Below are positions 26,601 to 35,866 of a stretch of DNA of 64,000 nt, one piece after another (positions within the stretch are counted from its first letter, which is position 1; each line of letters starts with the position of its first letter). The position numbers and the translations under genes were made by a program. The stretch spans positions 124,001 to 188,000 of the forward strand of contig JADIYP010000003.1 of the NCBI GenBank assembly GCA_016705235.1. The letters are read 5' to 3'. A model generated the notes under the pieces. That model was not told the DNA's origin, did not search any database, and was given only the letters and a program-made list of their open reading frames with translations. The DNA is from Candidatus Leptovillus affinis (lineage in GTDB: Bacteria; Chloroflexota; Anaerolineae; Promineifilales; Promineifilaceae).

Positions 26601-28652
26601 GGCAGTTGGATGCCGCGCCAATCGAACCCGCTGACTGTGGCGTCTTCGGCCAGGGTGACCAGTGTGGTTTCGGTTTCCACCTGGGGCAGAGTGGTCTGGT
26701 AAGCGTGGGTGATGACGGCCGGATAAGCGGTGATAACGGCCGGGTTTTGCCCGTTCCGCACGCGGTAGATGAGGTTTTGGCTCACCACCAGCAGTTCGGG
26801 TACATGCAGGGTGCGATTGCTTTGCACCAGAAACTGGTTGATCTGGTCGTCGATAACGGCCGTCCACAGCAGTTCGCCCGTCGTGTCGTAAATATAAATG
26901 TGGCTGTCGACTGTGCCGACGATAATTTCAGGCGTGGTGTCCCCTTGTAATTGGGCAACCAGAACGGCCGTCACCTCCGCCGGTATTTCCCGCTGCCATA
27001 CTTCATCGCCGTTGGTCTGGCGCAGTTCGATGACTCCTTCCACCTTTCCTGGCTGTTCAGGCCCGGCTGGCTGTCGTTGTGGATCACAACGATGAGCGGC
27101 GTATCGCTGCTGCTGCCGCCGCGCACCACATCCAGGTGAGAAATAGACCCGCCCGGTTCGGCAATCCAGCGTAATGAGCCATCGTTATCCAGCCGGTGCA
27201 AACGGCCGTCGCGCGCCGATCAAAATTTCATCATTGCCGTCCTGGTCAAAATCATAAACCAACACGGCACTGGGCGCGGCAAATAAGGACGAGTAATTCC
27301 ATTCGTTGGCGATTTTGCTGGAGCCACCGCCCAGGCCCAACAGTTCCACGGTGGCAAAGCGGGCCAGCAAGACTTCGCTTTGGGCGTCGTGGTTGATGTC
27401 GACCAGCCGCGTGAGGCCCGTTGTGTCGATAGCGGTGTACTGCTCCAGCGTGCGGCCTTCCTGGTTGATGAGCAGCACATCCGCCGGGGCGCTGCGGCGG
27501 TTGGGCGCGCTTAAAATGACCGAGAGCAGCGATTGCTCATTTTCCGGCGCGGCCGGCGCGGTGGAGATATTGAGGATGGCTCGATTGGCTGCCAGATCGA
27601 GGTTGCGGGTCCACAATCGCTGCCCATCGGCATTGTAGGCTACCAGGGTGCCGCTGTCGGTGCCGGCCAGCAGCACAGGCTCGCCGGACAAATTGGCCGC
27701 CACCAGGCTGGTGATGGGTTTGTTGAGGGTTCGCAGCCAGAGCCGCTGGCCGTCGGCGTTGTACACCAAAATTTCGCCGCGTGATGTGCCTGCCGCGATG
27801 TAATGGCGGCCATTGAATTGGATGGCGGTGAGCGTTGTCAGTCTGGCGGAGATGTTTTGTTCCCAAACCAGGTTGCCCTGGGTATCCAACCTGACCAATT
27901 GGCTGAAGCGGCGGGGTTGAACTTGCCCAGGAAGATGTCCTGACGGCCGTCTTCGTCCAAATCGGCCACAATCGCCTGGGGAATGCCTGTAATGAGGGAT
28001 TGGTGTTGCGCACAAAGCGCCACTGCAAATTGCCGTCGGGATCAAACAGTTGCATCTGGCCCGAGTCCAAAACAACGAGGATGTTTTCTGAGCCGGCGTC
28101 GTTTGATCTGACAGGCAGCAGGGCGACCGGATTGGCGGTGAACTGGTTTTGCCAGGCCTGGATGTCTTCCGAGCTGCTGCCGGCCAGGAGGGCGGGGGAA
28201 GGGGTGACGGCCGTTAACCCGGTTTGCCAAACCACTGTGCCAGAATCAGACAGCAGCAGCAGGCGGTTTTGCGCGCCTAAAACGATGGATTTTGCGGCCT
28301 GATCGCCGCGTTCTACCTGGACAATGCCAACGGCCGTGATCGGTTCTTGCGCTTCATAGGTCCACAACTGCGCCCCGGAGGCGGTGAGCAGCGCGGCGCG
28401 GCCTGTTTCATCCACAATCAGCAGTTCGTCGTTGTTGTCGTTGTTCAGGTCCAGGGGAATCAGGTGGTTGAGCCGCGCGGACGCCGCATACTGCCAGTAC
28501 GGCACAACTTCGTCCTGAGCGTGGCTAACTGCGGCGGAGCGAATCTGGGCGACGATGGCGAGCAGTAGGACAACGAGCGCCAGGCGGCGTTTGGAGAGCC
28601 AGAAGGAGGATCGGTTCAGGTTGTCAATCCGGGGGGCGCAGGGCATAACCAA
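23647..28652 (-). CDS. Giant sensor-like protein: extracellular beta-propeller, membrane segment, C-terminal STAND/AAA-type ATPase; several frameshifts
   Basis: A signal/anchor near the start (RRLALVVLLLAIVAQI) precedes repeated beta-propeller blades with NADGQRLW, DLDGDAQPEIVVGDHNGNL and IVADLDEDGRQDIFLG motifs (FG-GAP/PQQ-like). A transmembrane segment (LGLFLLSILGLGVILYTI) near 25860-25810 leads to a 500-residue cytosolic part with LILIGQRRTGKTSFLLRL (P-loop), LLLVFDEFEAF (Walker B) and HPYFLQLVCYTL. Frame breaks occur near 27990, 27915, 27205, 27055 and 25860-25930; every break continues in register with the propeller or its membrane exit, so one gene of about 1,670 codons is inferred. It overlaps the end of the ATPase-wHTH gene by 29 bp. 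Ligand unknown. Confidence 0.7.
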
Positions 28653-29939
28653 CCCCTCGCTCGCTAATGATCCAGTTGTCGTAGGGTGTAATGGCGCGGC
28701 GCAGGCGTTTGATGAGGGTTTTTAACCGGTCGGGGTCATCTACCAGGACATCGCCCCAGACGGCCGTTTCCAGGTCGTCACCGTGAACTACCTGACCGGG
28801 TTGTTGACATAAACGTATCAGGATATTGAATTGAGACGTGGTCAGACTCATTTCCAGGCCATCGGCCCACACCTGATGCCGCTGCTGGTCGATGACAAAG
28901 GGGCCGGCCTGAATAAGGCCGCGCACTTCCTGGCGGCGCACATACCGGCGCAAAATTTCGTTGGCGTAGGTGTATTTTCCGTCTGTGTTGATGAGCAGAC
29001 ATTGCTGTTCCAGCAGGCGCAGGGAATCGATTGGACCATCGGCAATCGCCAGGACGTATTGCTCTTCGGCGGTCAGGTTTTGCCACAAGTAGCTCAGATG
29101 CGAATCGGCTTCCATCTCGATGGGATCGTTTAGCTGCGCAAAATCATCTGGTTTTTCCAGCCGCGTGCCTTGCAGCAGCGCCTGGTAGGCGTGATACCCG
29201 GCGACATGCAAGAAAAAGGGATGCGGACCAACGAGGAAACGCAAATAGGCGGTCAGCGCCGGTTTGAAGGTAATGTCTGTATTTTTCAAGCGGGCCAGGA
29301 AAAGGGTGTGGGCTTCCTCGTCGCTGTATAAACCCAGAGGCAGGGTCACAAAGATGTTGAAGAATGGGGAACTGAGGATTTCTTCTTCGGCGGTGATGGC
29401 GAATAACGGCCGTTGGCTGGCCGTTAGATAAGCCAGACCATATTTGGTGGTCAGTCCGCGCAGGCGGGCAAAGAAATAGGGTGTCAGGTGCTCGTTTGCC
29501 GCCAGAAGCTCAAATTCATCCAGCAAAAAGACAACCGTGATGTGGTTCTGGCTGATCTGGTAGAGGGCGCGGTCCAGGTCTCGGTAGGTGCCCGGGCTGT
29601 TGTCCAGCGGTTCCAGGGCGGCGCCGGCTTCGGCGGCGGCATGGTGCAGGCTGGAAAGCAGGGTTTCGTACACTTCCTCGGCAGGCGAGCCGCCTAGTTC
29701 CTGGCAGTCGATCAGGATCAGCCAGACTTTGGCCGGGTCAGCCCAGCCTGCGCCCGCACTTCTGGTCGGCACAGGTGAATGAGCAGTGAGCTTTTGCCGA
29801 TGCGGCGTGGACCAATCAGCGAGACGCTTTGGCCGTTCCGCACGAGTCCAAGAATTTGTTCAGTTTCGTTCTGACGGCCGTGAAAATTAGCTGCCTGCCG
29901 GATTGCGCCGCGATGGTAAAAGGGGTTGATCATGCTCAT
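28624..29939 (-). CDS. STAND/AAA-type ATPase with C-terminal OmpR/PhoB-type winged helix; one frameshift
   Basis: The start is 29939 (MSMINPFYHRG); 29933 is an alternative. SLIGPRRIGKSSLLIHL (about residues 36-52) is the P-loop, VVFLLDEFELL the Walker B strand and HPFFLHVAGYHAYQALL a helical motif shared with three other ATPases of the window. The last 95 residues match a trans_reg_C winged helix (SLTTSQFNILIRL, DDLETAVWGD, RLRRAI, ISERGVGYAL). The frame breaks near 29745 within RAQAGWADPAKVW. About 438 residues, cytosolic. It lacks a receiver domain, so the ATPase presumably replaces phosphorylation as the switch for DNA binding. Coupled by overlap to the membrane ATPase downstream. Confidence 0.78.
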
Positions 29940-30026
29940 AGGCTGTATTTTAATCCGTAACCCGGTTTTCGTAAAACGGAAGGTGGGGAAATTGTCACCC
30001 AATCACCACTTTTGACCAAAAGAGCG

Positions 30027-32308
30027 TCACCCGTTGGTCTCTTGCAGGTAGCGGTAGATGACGCCCAGCACGGTGGCCGGTTCGGCGTCGCGGTCTTTGT
30101 TGTATTGGCGAGTGGCCCGGCTGCGGCTCAGGTGCAGGAAGCGTTTGGCGCGGGTTAGGCCCACGTAAAGCAGGCGCAGACGCTCGCTGATAATTTCGAT
30201 GTGGGCGCTTTCGGTGGCCGAACGGCCGTCATAAATCCCCGCATCACCGGCCATCAGGTAGTGCAGTTGGGCGGCTGCTTCGGCTGTGGGGTCGCCGCCC
30301 AAAAAATCATGCACGCCCAAAAATGGCGCGTCCAGATTGCCGGGAATCCAAAAGCCATCAATGCCCACCAGGAAAACGGCGTCCCATTCCAGCCCTTTGG
30401 CGCTGTGTTGGGTGGTGAGGGTGATACGGCCGTTGCTCGGTTCATAACCCAAATCGGCCGGAGCGGTGATGGGCAGCCCGCGCCGCCCTTGCACCACGTC
30501 CTCTAGTTGGGCGGCCAGGTCCGGCAGCCGCCAATCCGGCTGCGTATCGCGCCAGCGGCGCAAAACCGTGGCGATCTGGTAAGCAATCGACAAATCCACC
30601 TCGTGGACGTCGCCCCAGGCGAACAGCTCATCGCCCAGCGAAAGCGCCAGGTCGTCGATGGGCAGGGTGCGCAGGGCAAACATATGCCGCAGGAATTCGG
30701 CAAAGCGGGCGATAGCCGCCAGGTCGTCCTCGGTGGCCACTCCTGCCGGTAAGGCGCGCTCCAAATCCTGCCCTTCCCAGGGGAAGAGCAGCGCTTCCGG
30801 CTTGTGGACGCTGCGCAGGATGGTGTGCAGGCGCGGCAGGTCTTCTTCGGGGGATTTGGCCGCCGGGTGTTCTAATTCATGCAGGCTGGCGTAGGCTGCT
30901 GCCAGGGCTTTGGTGTTTAATGGGTCGGCCAGCACGGCCAGGATGGCGTGCATGGCGGCGGCGATTTCTCGTTCCGGCTGCCGCCGCGCAGCAAGTTGTC
31001 ATAATCTGCGCCCAATTCGTCCAGGTGGTCGGCCAGCGTGTAGCCGACCTGATTGGTGGGCACGAGGATAGCCAGGGTATGATCCGGATGTTCCTGGGTG
31101 TAGCGCAACGCTTTTTGGGCGATGGCCGGCAGTTCTTCGTCTTCGCGGTGTTTGTAGACCTTGAGTTGGATGCTGGCTTCGCTGTCGGGTGGATTGGGTT
31201 GGGCGTCGCCGGGCGGCGTAGGCAGAATGTCTTGCCGCCGGAAGGTGTGGGCGCGCACTTCGGCGACCGGGTGTTTGTCGAGGGTCCAATGGAGCATGGC
31301 GTTGGCCGCGCCCATGATGAGCGGGGCGCAGCGGCCGCTGTTGGGCAGCGGCCGGTCAATCACGTCGGGACGGTCGAGGAAGGCGTTGAAGAAGCGGGGG
31401 TGGGCGGCGGTAAAGGTGCTGGTGATGGCCTGGTTGGGGTCGCCGACGCGCACCCAGTTGCCATTTGGGCCGGTGAGTTGGGTCAGCAGCACTTCTTGCA
31501 AGGGCACGCTGTCCTGAGCTTCATCTTCAAGAACATAAGGCCAGCGACGGCGTAGTTCATCGGCGAAGTGCGGGCGGTTTTGCAGCAGGTCGGCCGCCTG
31601 CCAGATGAGGTCGTCGAAGTCGAGCGCGCCCTGGCGGTTGAGGATGGTTTGGTAACGGCCGTAAATCCCCGCCATCATCCACAGGAGAGGAGACTGGGAG
31701 ACTGAAGATTCGAGACTGGGTGAGGGTTCGTCCCGTTGCCGGTCTCCAGTCTCCAGTCTCTGTAGGATTTCTTCCGGGTGGTAGCGTTCGTTTTTGGCGG
31801 CGCGGATGAAAGTGCGGGCGGTACGTTCGGTGATGTCGCGCCAGCGGGCGCGCAGTTGCGGCGTGTCTTCGGTGAGGAAGGCGTACCATTGGTCGGGATA
31901 TGCTTCAATCCAGTTGGTGACGGCCTGGGAGAGGGCGTTCGTGCTGCGGGTGTCGTCCAGGACTTCCGGTCCGGCAGTGTCTGCGCCCAGGCCGCTTTCG
32001 GCCAGTCGGACGATTTCCAGGGCCAGGCTGTGCAGGGTGCGCACGTCGAAACCGATGGGCGGTCGGTCGATTTCGTCCAGTCGTTTGCGGATGCGGGCTT
32101 TGAAGGTGTCGACGCTGCTGTTGAGGTAGGTGACGATGAGGATTTGTTGGCCGGCGGCGGGGTCGATACGGCCGTCGGCGATGAGTTGGGCGGCTAAAAG
32201 CGACAGGGTGAAGGTTTTGCCGCTGCCGGGGACGGCGCTGATGGCCAGACGGCCGTTCTCATAGGTCAGGATTTCGGCTTGGGCGGGACGGAGAGGCGGT
32301 GGGTTCAT
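30027..32308 (-). CDS. UvrD/Rep-type superfamily 1A DNA helicase, one frameshift
   Basis: All SF1A motifs are visible: the Q motif LRPAQAEIL, AVPGSGKTFTL (Walker A), LDFDDLIW, LEDEAQDS (Walker B), VGDPNQAI (motif III), TTQHSAKGLEWDAVFL (motif V) and LRLLYVGLTRAKRFL (motif VI). ATG 32308 is preferred because the Q motif follows at once; a GTG at 32374 would add 22 residues. The frame breaks at the three-T run 30965-30967 (Asn-Glu-Lys to Ile-Ala-Ala-Ala-Met). About 760 residues, a 3'-5' helicase expected in repair or replication restart. A hairpin repeat of GGAGACTGG words (31683-31764) is embedded in frame in the coding sequence. Confidence 0.88.
31683..31764. repeat. GGAGACTGG-type inverted repeat inside the helicase gene
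   Basis: Left arm words gagactgggagactg and gagactgg pair with ccagtctccagtctc on the right. The repeat adds a Ser/Glu/Arg-rich insert of about 27 residues without breaking the frame. A sequence-related hairpin is intergenic at 62185-62245. Confidence 0.75.
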
Positions 32309-32391
32309 AAGCTGTTTGGCGTCTTCTGGTCTGGTTACGTTCAGGATGTTGGGCAGGTTGGCGGCTATTTCCACTTGTGGTCTGTTCGTAT

Positions 32392-32397
32392 TATAAT
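32392..32397 (+). promoter_or_regulatory. Candidate -10 box for the glycoside hydrolase gene
   Basis: A consensus TATAAT lies 60 bp before the chosen start in the divergent intergenic gap; the -35 position (ttccac) is poor, so the assignment is weak. Confidence 0.35.
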
Positions 32398-32456
32398 GCC
32401 GCTCGTTTGTGTGCGCATCAGAAATTTATGATTTGGGATGGATTTGTCGATTGAGA

Positions 32457-34247
32457 ATGAAACTTCTTTTGGGAATTTTGCTGCCCTTGCTGGGTGTGAT
32501 GGGCATGTGGGGCTTGGCCAACCGGGCCACAAACGTGGTGGCGGCGCAGGAGCCAACGGAAACGCCGACAGGGGAAGCAGCGGTGGAAACGGCCGTTGAT
32601 CCCCGTTTTGGCGTGGTGGAATCGTTTTGGGAACCGGCCGAGGCCGCCGACTTGCAAGTGGGTTGGGACCGCATCCTCTTCCTGTGGCATGAGATTCAGC
32701 CAACCGGGCCGGATGATTGGAACACGCTGCACGTTTTGGAAGAATGGCTGGTGGATGCGCAGATGAACGGCCGTACCGTGGTTGGGTTACTCAAAAGCAC
32801 GCCGCCGTGGGCCGCCGATGGCGAGCCATATGCCGGCGTGCCGCAGGGCCTCTACCTGCCCATCGACGATCCGGGCAATTTGTGGGCTGTGTATTTGCGC
32901 CGCGTGGCCGAATATTATGGGGCGCGGGGCGTGCATCACTGGATTGTATGGAACGAGCCAGACATCCCCGCCGACGTGTATGGGCACGAGTTTGGCGGCT
33001 CAATGGAAGATTATTACCGGCTGGTGCAGGTGGCGTATCTGGTGATGAAAGACGCTGATCCGGAAGCGGTGATTCACCTGGGCGCGCTCACCTATTGGCA
33101 CGACCCCACCTTTTTGCGCCGGTTTTTGACGATGGTAGCCGCCGATCCGACGGCCGTGGCCAACAATTATTATTTTGACGTGCTGTCGCTGCACATCTAT
33201 TTCCGGCCGGAAACAATTCCTGACATCATCACGGAAGCGGCGGAAATTCAGCAAGAAGTGGGCATCGACCCGCCTAAACCGATCTGGATGAATGAGACGA
33301 ATGCGCGGCCAAGCATGGACCCGGAATGGCCGGTGGAGGTGCAGCAGTTTCATCTGGACCTGGAGCAGCAGGCGTGGTATGTGCCGCAGGCGTTTGCGCT
33401 GGCGTTTGCTTCCGGGGCGGAACGGGCGAGTTTTTATAAGTTGATAGACATTCATCTGCCGCCGGGGGGCGAATCGTGGGGGCTGCTGCGGCCGGACAAG
33501 AGCCGCCGCCCGGCTTACCGCGCCTATCAGGTGATGGTGCAGGAGTTGGGCGGATTTGTGGGGCCGGTGACGATGCAGGAAACGGCCGTCCTCTCCACCA
33601 CCGGCCGGCCAGCATATACGCAGGTGACGTTTCCCATGCCGGACGGGGCGGTGCGGGTGCTGTGGGCCAATGGGCCAACGGCCGTTACGTTAGATGTCCC
33701 GGCCTTGGCGGCGGCGGGCGAATTGGTAGGGCATATGGGGCATCGGCAGGCGGTAACGGCCGTGGACGGCGCGTATACCATCACTCTGGAAGGCGGCAAA
33801 TGTTACCAGCGGGAATGTGATATTGGCGGGCCGCCGGTCTATCTGGTGGAACGAGGGGAAACGTTGGCGGCGCTGGCCACGGTTCCGGCCATTAACACGC
33901 CGCTGGCGGTGGCCACCATCACGCCGACGCCGGAGGTGCCGAATACGCCGACGCCGGTGGATACGCCGTCGCCGACGCCGAGCAGCACGCCGACGATAAC
34001 GCCATCGCCAACCACCACAGCGACGCCGACGGCCACGTCTACCGCGACGGCAACATTAACGCCAGAGCCGACCGTGACGGCTTCGGTGACGCCTGAAGCA
34101 GAGGTGGAGGGAACGGCCGTGGCTGTGGCAGCCAATCCATCGCCACCAGATTCAAGTTCTAATACGCCCACAAGTTGGTGGTTTTTAGCTGCCGCCACCC
34201 TGGTGGGCGTGTTATTCCTTGCTTTTGGCATTCGCCGCCGACGCTAG
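32457..34247 (+). CDS. Secreted, membrane-anchored glycoside hydrolase-like protein (clan A TIM barrel)
   Basis: The ATG at 32457 gives a typical signal peptide (LLLGILLPLLGVMGMWGL); an upstream GTG at 32409 does not. The catalytic region (about residues 45-390) has IVWNEPD near residue 165, with the acid/base Glu as in clan GH-A families, and PIWMNETN near 280, with the second Glu. A C-terminal beta domain, a long Thr/Pro/Ser linker and a single membrane helix with a basic tail (FGIRRRR) end the protein. It should hydrolyse a polysaccharide at the cell surface; substrate unknown, GH39- or GH5-like at best. Product length is 596 residues. Confidence 0.75.
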   Translation: MKLLLGILLPLLGVMGMWGLANRATNVVAAQEPTETPTGEAAVETAVDPRFGVVESFWEPAEAADLQVGWDRILFLWHEIQPTGPDDWNTLHVLEEWLVDAQMNGRTVVGLLKSTPPWAADGEPYAGVPQGLYLPIDDPGNLWAVYLRRVAEYYGARGVHHWIVWNEPDIPADVYGHEFGGSMEDYYRLVQVAYLVMKDADPEAVIHLGALTYWHDPTFLRRFLTMVAADPTAVANNYYFDVLSLHIYFRPETIPDIITEAAEIQQEVGIDPPKPIWMNETNARPSMDPEWPVEVQQFHLDLEQQAWYVPQAFALAFASGAERASFYKLIDIHLPPGGESWGLLRPDKSRRPAYRAYQVMVQELGGFVGPVTMQETAVLSTTGRPAYTQVTFPMPDGAVRVLWANGPTAVTLDVPALAAAGELVGHMGHRQAVTAVDGAYTITLEGGKCYQRECDIGGPPVYLVERGETLAALATVPAINTPLAVATITPTPEVPNTPTPVDTPSPTPSSTPTITPSPTTTATPTATSTATATLTPEPTVTASVTPEAEVEGTAVAVAANPSPPDSSSNTPTSWWFLAAATLVGVLFLAFGIRRRR

Positions 34248-34253
34248 AAAACA

Positions 34254-34284
34254 AAAAAGGGCGGCATATTCAGGCCGCCCTTTT
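34254..34284. terminator. Bidirectional terminator
   Basis: A seven-bp G+C stem (gggcggc / gccgccc), extended by A/T pairs, with an 8-nt loop sits between two convergent genes, with an A tract before and a T tract after. Confidence 0.88.
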
Positions 34285-34305
34285 GGTGCGGATTGTTGAT
34301 CAAAT

Positions 34306-35697
34306 CTATGGGACGATAGTGATATTGTCTACATCAAAGTAATCGTTACTGTCATTACCGTCAACGCCAATAAACCTGAGCTTAAAGTTAGACACGCGAT
34401 AGGTGCTGTTTAGCGTATATGTGAGCAGTGCATATGGACTCTGGTCATTTGTTGAATTTGCGGTCAGGATGGTCGTCCAAGTTGAACCGCCATCTTTGCT
34501 GATTTCTGCGTAGAAGGCTTCACCGGATTTTAGTTTGGTTGCTGTCCAGTAAAACGATAGTGTCGCAGTTGAAAAATCAGACAAGTTTGCGCCCCGCTGT
34601 ACTTCGGCATAATCAGCCAGTCGCAAATGATAAGGTCCTTGATAAGGGTTCTCGGCTGAAATCGACACAGTACCACCAGAATGAGGAACGGTAGTCCAAC
34701 TCCCACTCCAGCCTGTTCCGCCGTTCCAATTGTTGTACGAATCAAAATATTCAGTGACGTTGGCTGCGGCTGCGGTGAAGTTAGCGGTAAGGTTTGTACT
34801 GCCGGTGATGGTTAATAAGGTAGGGTTGTTAGTCCCGCTGGCGGCGCCGCTCCAGTTGGCAAACGCATACCCCGTGTTGGGGTTGGCTGTAAAGGTTACG
34901 TTGGTCCCATGGCTATATTGGCTGCCGCAATTTGGACCTGGGGAGGCTGTAACTGTGCCGCTGCCGGTGGGGGAAACGGCCGTTGTGACCGTATAACACA
35001 TTTGCGTGAAATTAGCCGTGATGGTTTTGGCGCTGGTCATTGTTACAGCTATTGACGAATTGGTTCCTGTCGCGCTGCCGCTCCAATTGGTGAATTGATA
35101 ACCGGTATTGGGAGAGGCCGAAAGGGTGACGGCCGTTCCCTGTGTATACATATCGCCGCCACAATTAGGCAGCGGATTCCGCGTGACACTGCCGCTATTA
35201 GTCGGGCTTACACTGGTTGTTAAACTAAAGCAAGGAATTGGGGTGGGCGTATTGGTAGGCGTGTTGGTTGGTGTGTTGGTGGGTGTGTTGGTTGGTGTAT
35301 TCGTGGGCGTATTGGTAGGTGTGGAAGTTGGCGTATGAGTTGATGTCGGCGTGCTCGTAGCTGCAGTCGTTTGCGTAGGGGTATTGGTTAACGTGGGTGT
35401 ACTGGATGCCGTAGGCGTTAGCGTGACGGTCGGCGTTGCGGTTCCCGTTCCAGGTAAGTTGGTTGAAGTTGCCGTAGGGGGCGGGGTGTAGGCGATCAGC
35501 GATGGCGGTCCAACTGGAGCCTCTCGCACCAGCCGCGAGAACACACCTTGAATCTGTGGTCCAAACAGGGTGATGATGGCAAAGGCTGCAAGACCGGCTA
35601 AAGATAGCAGCAGGATGTATTCGGTAATGCCTTGCCCATGCTCCTGATGGAAGTGCGAAAACGGAAAGTTGAATTTTGATTTGCGATTTTTGCCCAT
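34306..35697 (-). CDS. Flp/class III pilin-like N-terminus fused to Thr/Pro stalk and adhesive domains
   Basis: Residues 18-55 (HGQGITEYILLLSLAG and onward, ending GPQIQGVFSRL) match the Flp pilin N-terminal helix, including the Glu five residues after the Gly-type cleavage site. Flp pilins are normally 50-80 residues; this one has 463. A stalk of about 80 residues, rich in Thr-Asn-Thr-Pro, is followed by two InlB-B-like repeats (SPNTGYQFTNWSGSA and NPNTGYAFANWSGAA) and a C-terminal beta-sandwich with Asp-rich turns (GVDGNDSNDYFDVDN). The design suggests an adhesin displayed through a pilin-like anchor. It is the last gene of the Tad-like operon. Confidence 0.8.
   Translation of the reverse strand: MGKNRKSKFNFPFSHFHQEHGQGITEYILLLSLAGLAAFAIITLFGPQIQGVFSRLVREAPVGPPSLIAYTPPPTATSTNLPGTGTATPTVTLTPTASSTPTLTNTPTQTTAATSTPTSTHTPTSTPTNTPTNTPTNTPTNTPTNTPTNTPTPIPCFSLTTSVSPTNSGSVTRNPLPNCGGDMYTQGTAVTLSASPNTGYQFTNWSGSATGTNSSIAVTMTSAKTITANFTQMCYTVTTAVSPTGSGTVTASPGPNCGSQYSHGTNVTFTANPNTGYAFANWSGAASGTNNPTLLTITGSTNLTANFTAAAANVTEYFDSYNNWNGGTGWSGSWTTVPHSGGTVSISAENPYQGPYHLRLADYAEVQRGANLSDFSTATLSFYWTATKLKSGEAFYAEISKDGGSTWTTILTANSTNDQSPYALLTYTLNSTYRVSNFKLRFIGVDGNDSNDYFDVDNITIVP
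35235..35345. repeat. Tandem 12-bp repeats encoding Thr-Asn-Thr-Pro
   Basis: Imperfect copies of ggtgtgttggt-like units, read on the minus strand as Thr-Asn-Thr-Pro, make the stalk of the pilin-adhesin. Copy number could vary by slippage. Confidence 0.8.
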
Positions 35698-35807
35698 GAG
35701 ATCACACCTTGGTAAGTTAATTTCTACATCAAGTGTAAAAATTTATGTATTGCTTGCCTATGCCCCATATGTCCTTAGGTTCGCTGGTATTTAACTTTAG
35801 AGTTTCC

Positions 35808-35840
35808 AGATTGGTCCAATCTTGAAGATTGGACCAATCT
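35808..35840. repeat. Inverted repeat of the ATTGGTCCAAT family
   Basis: Arms agattggtccaatctt and agattggaccaatct overlap as a near-perfect palindrome in the 169-bp gap between two genes of the Tad-like operon; it may attenuate transcription there. Confidence 0.65.
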
Positions 35841-35866
35841 TCTCAAGTTAAAAACATAGGCGGCCC

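Noticed and set aside
35235..35345. Tandem repeats as CRISPR or satellite
   Set aside because: They encode Thr-Asn-Thr-Pro in frame within a secreted protein and vary at codon positions as expected for a stalk.
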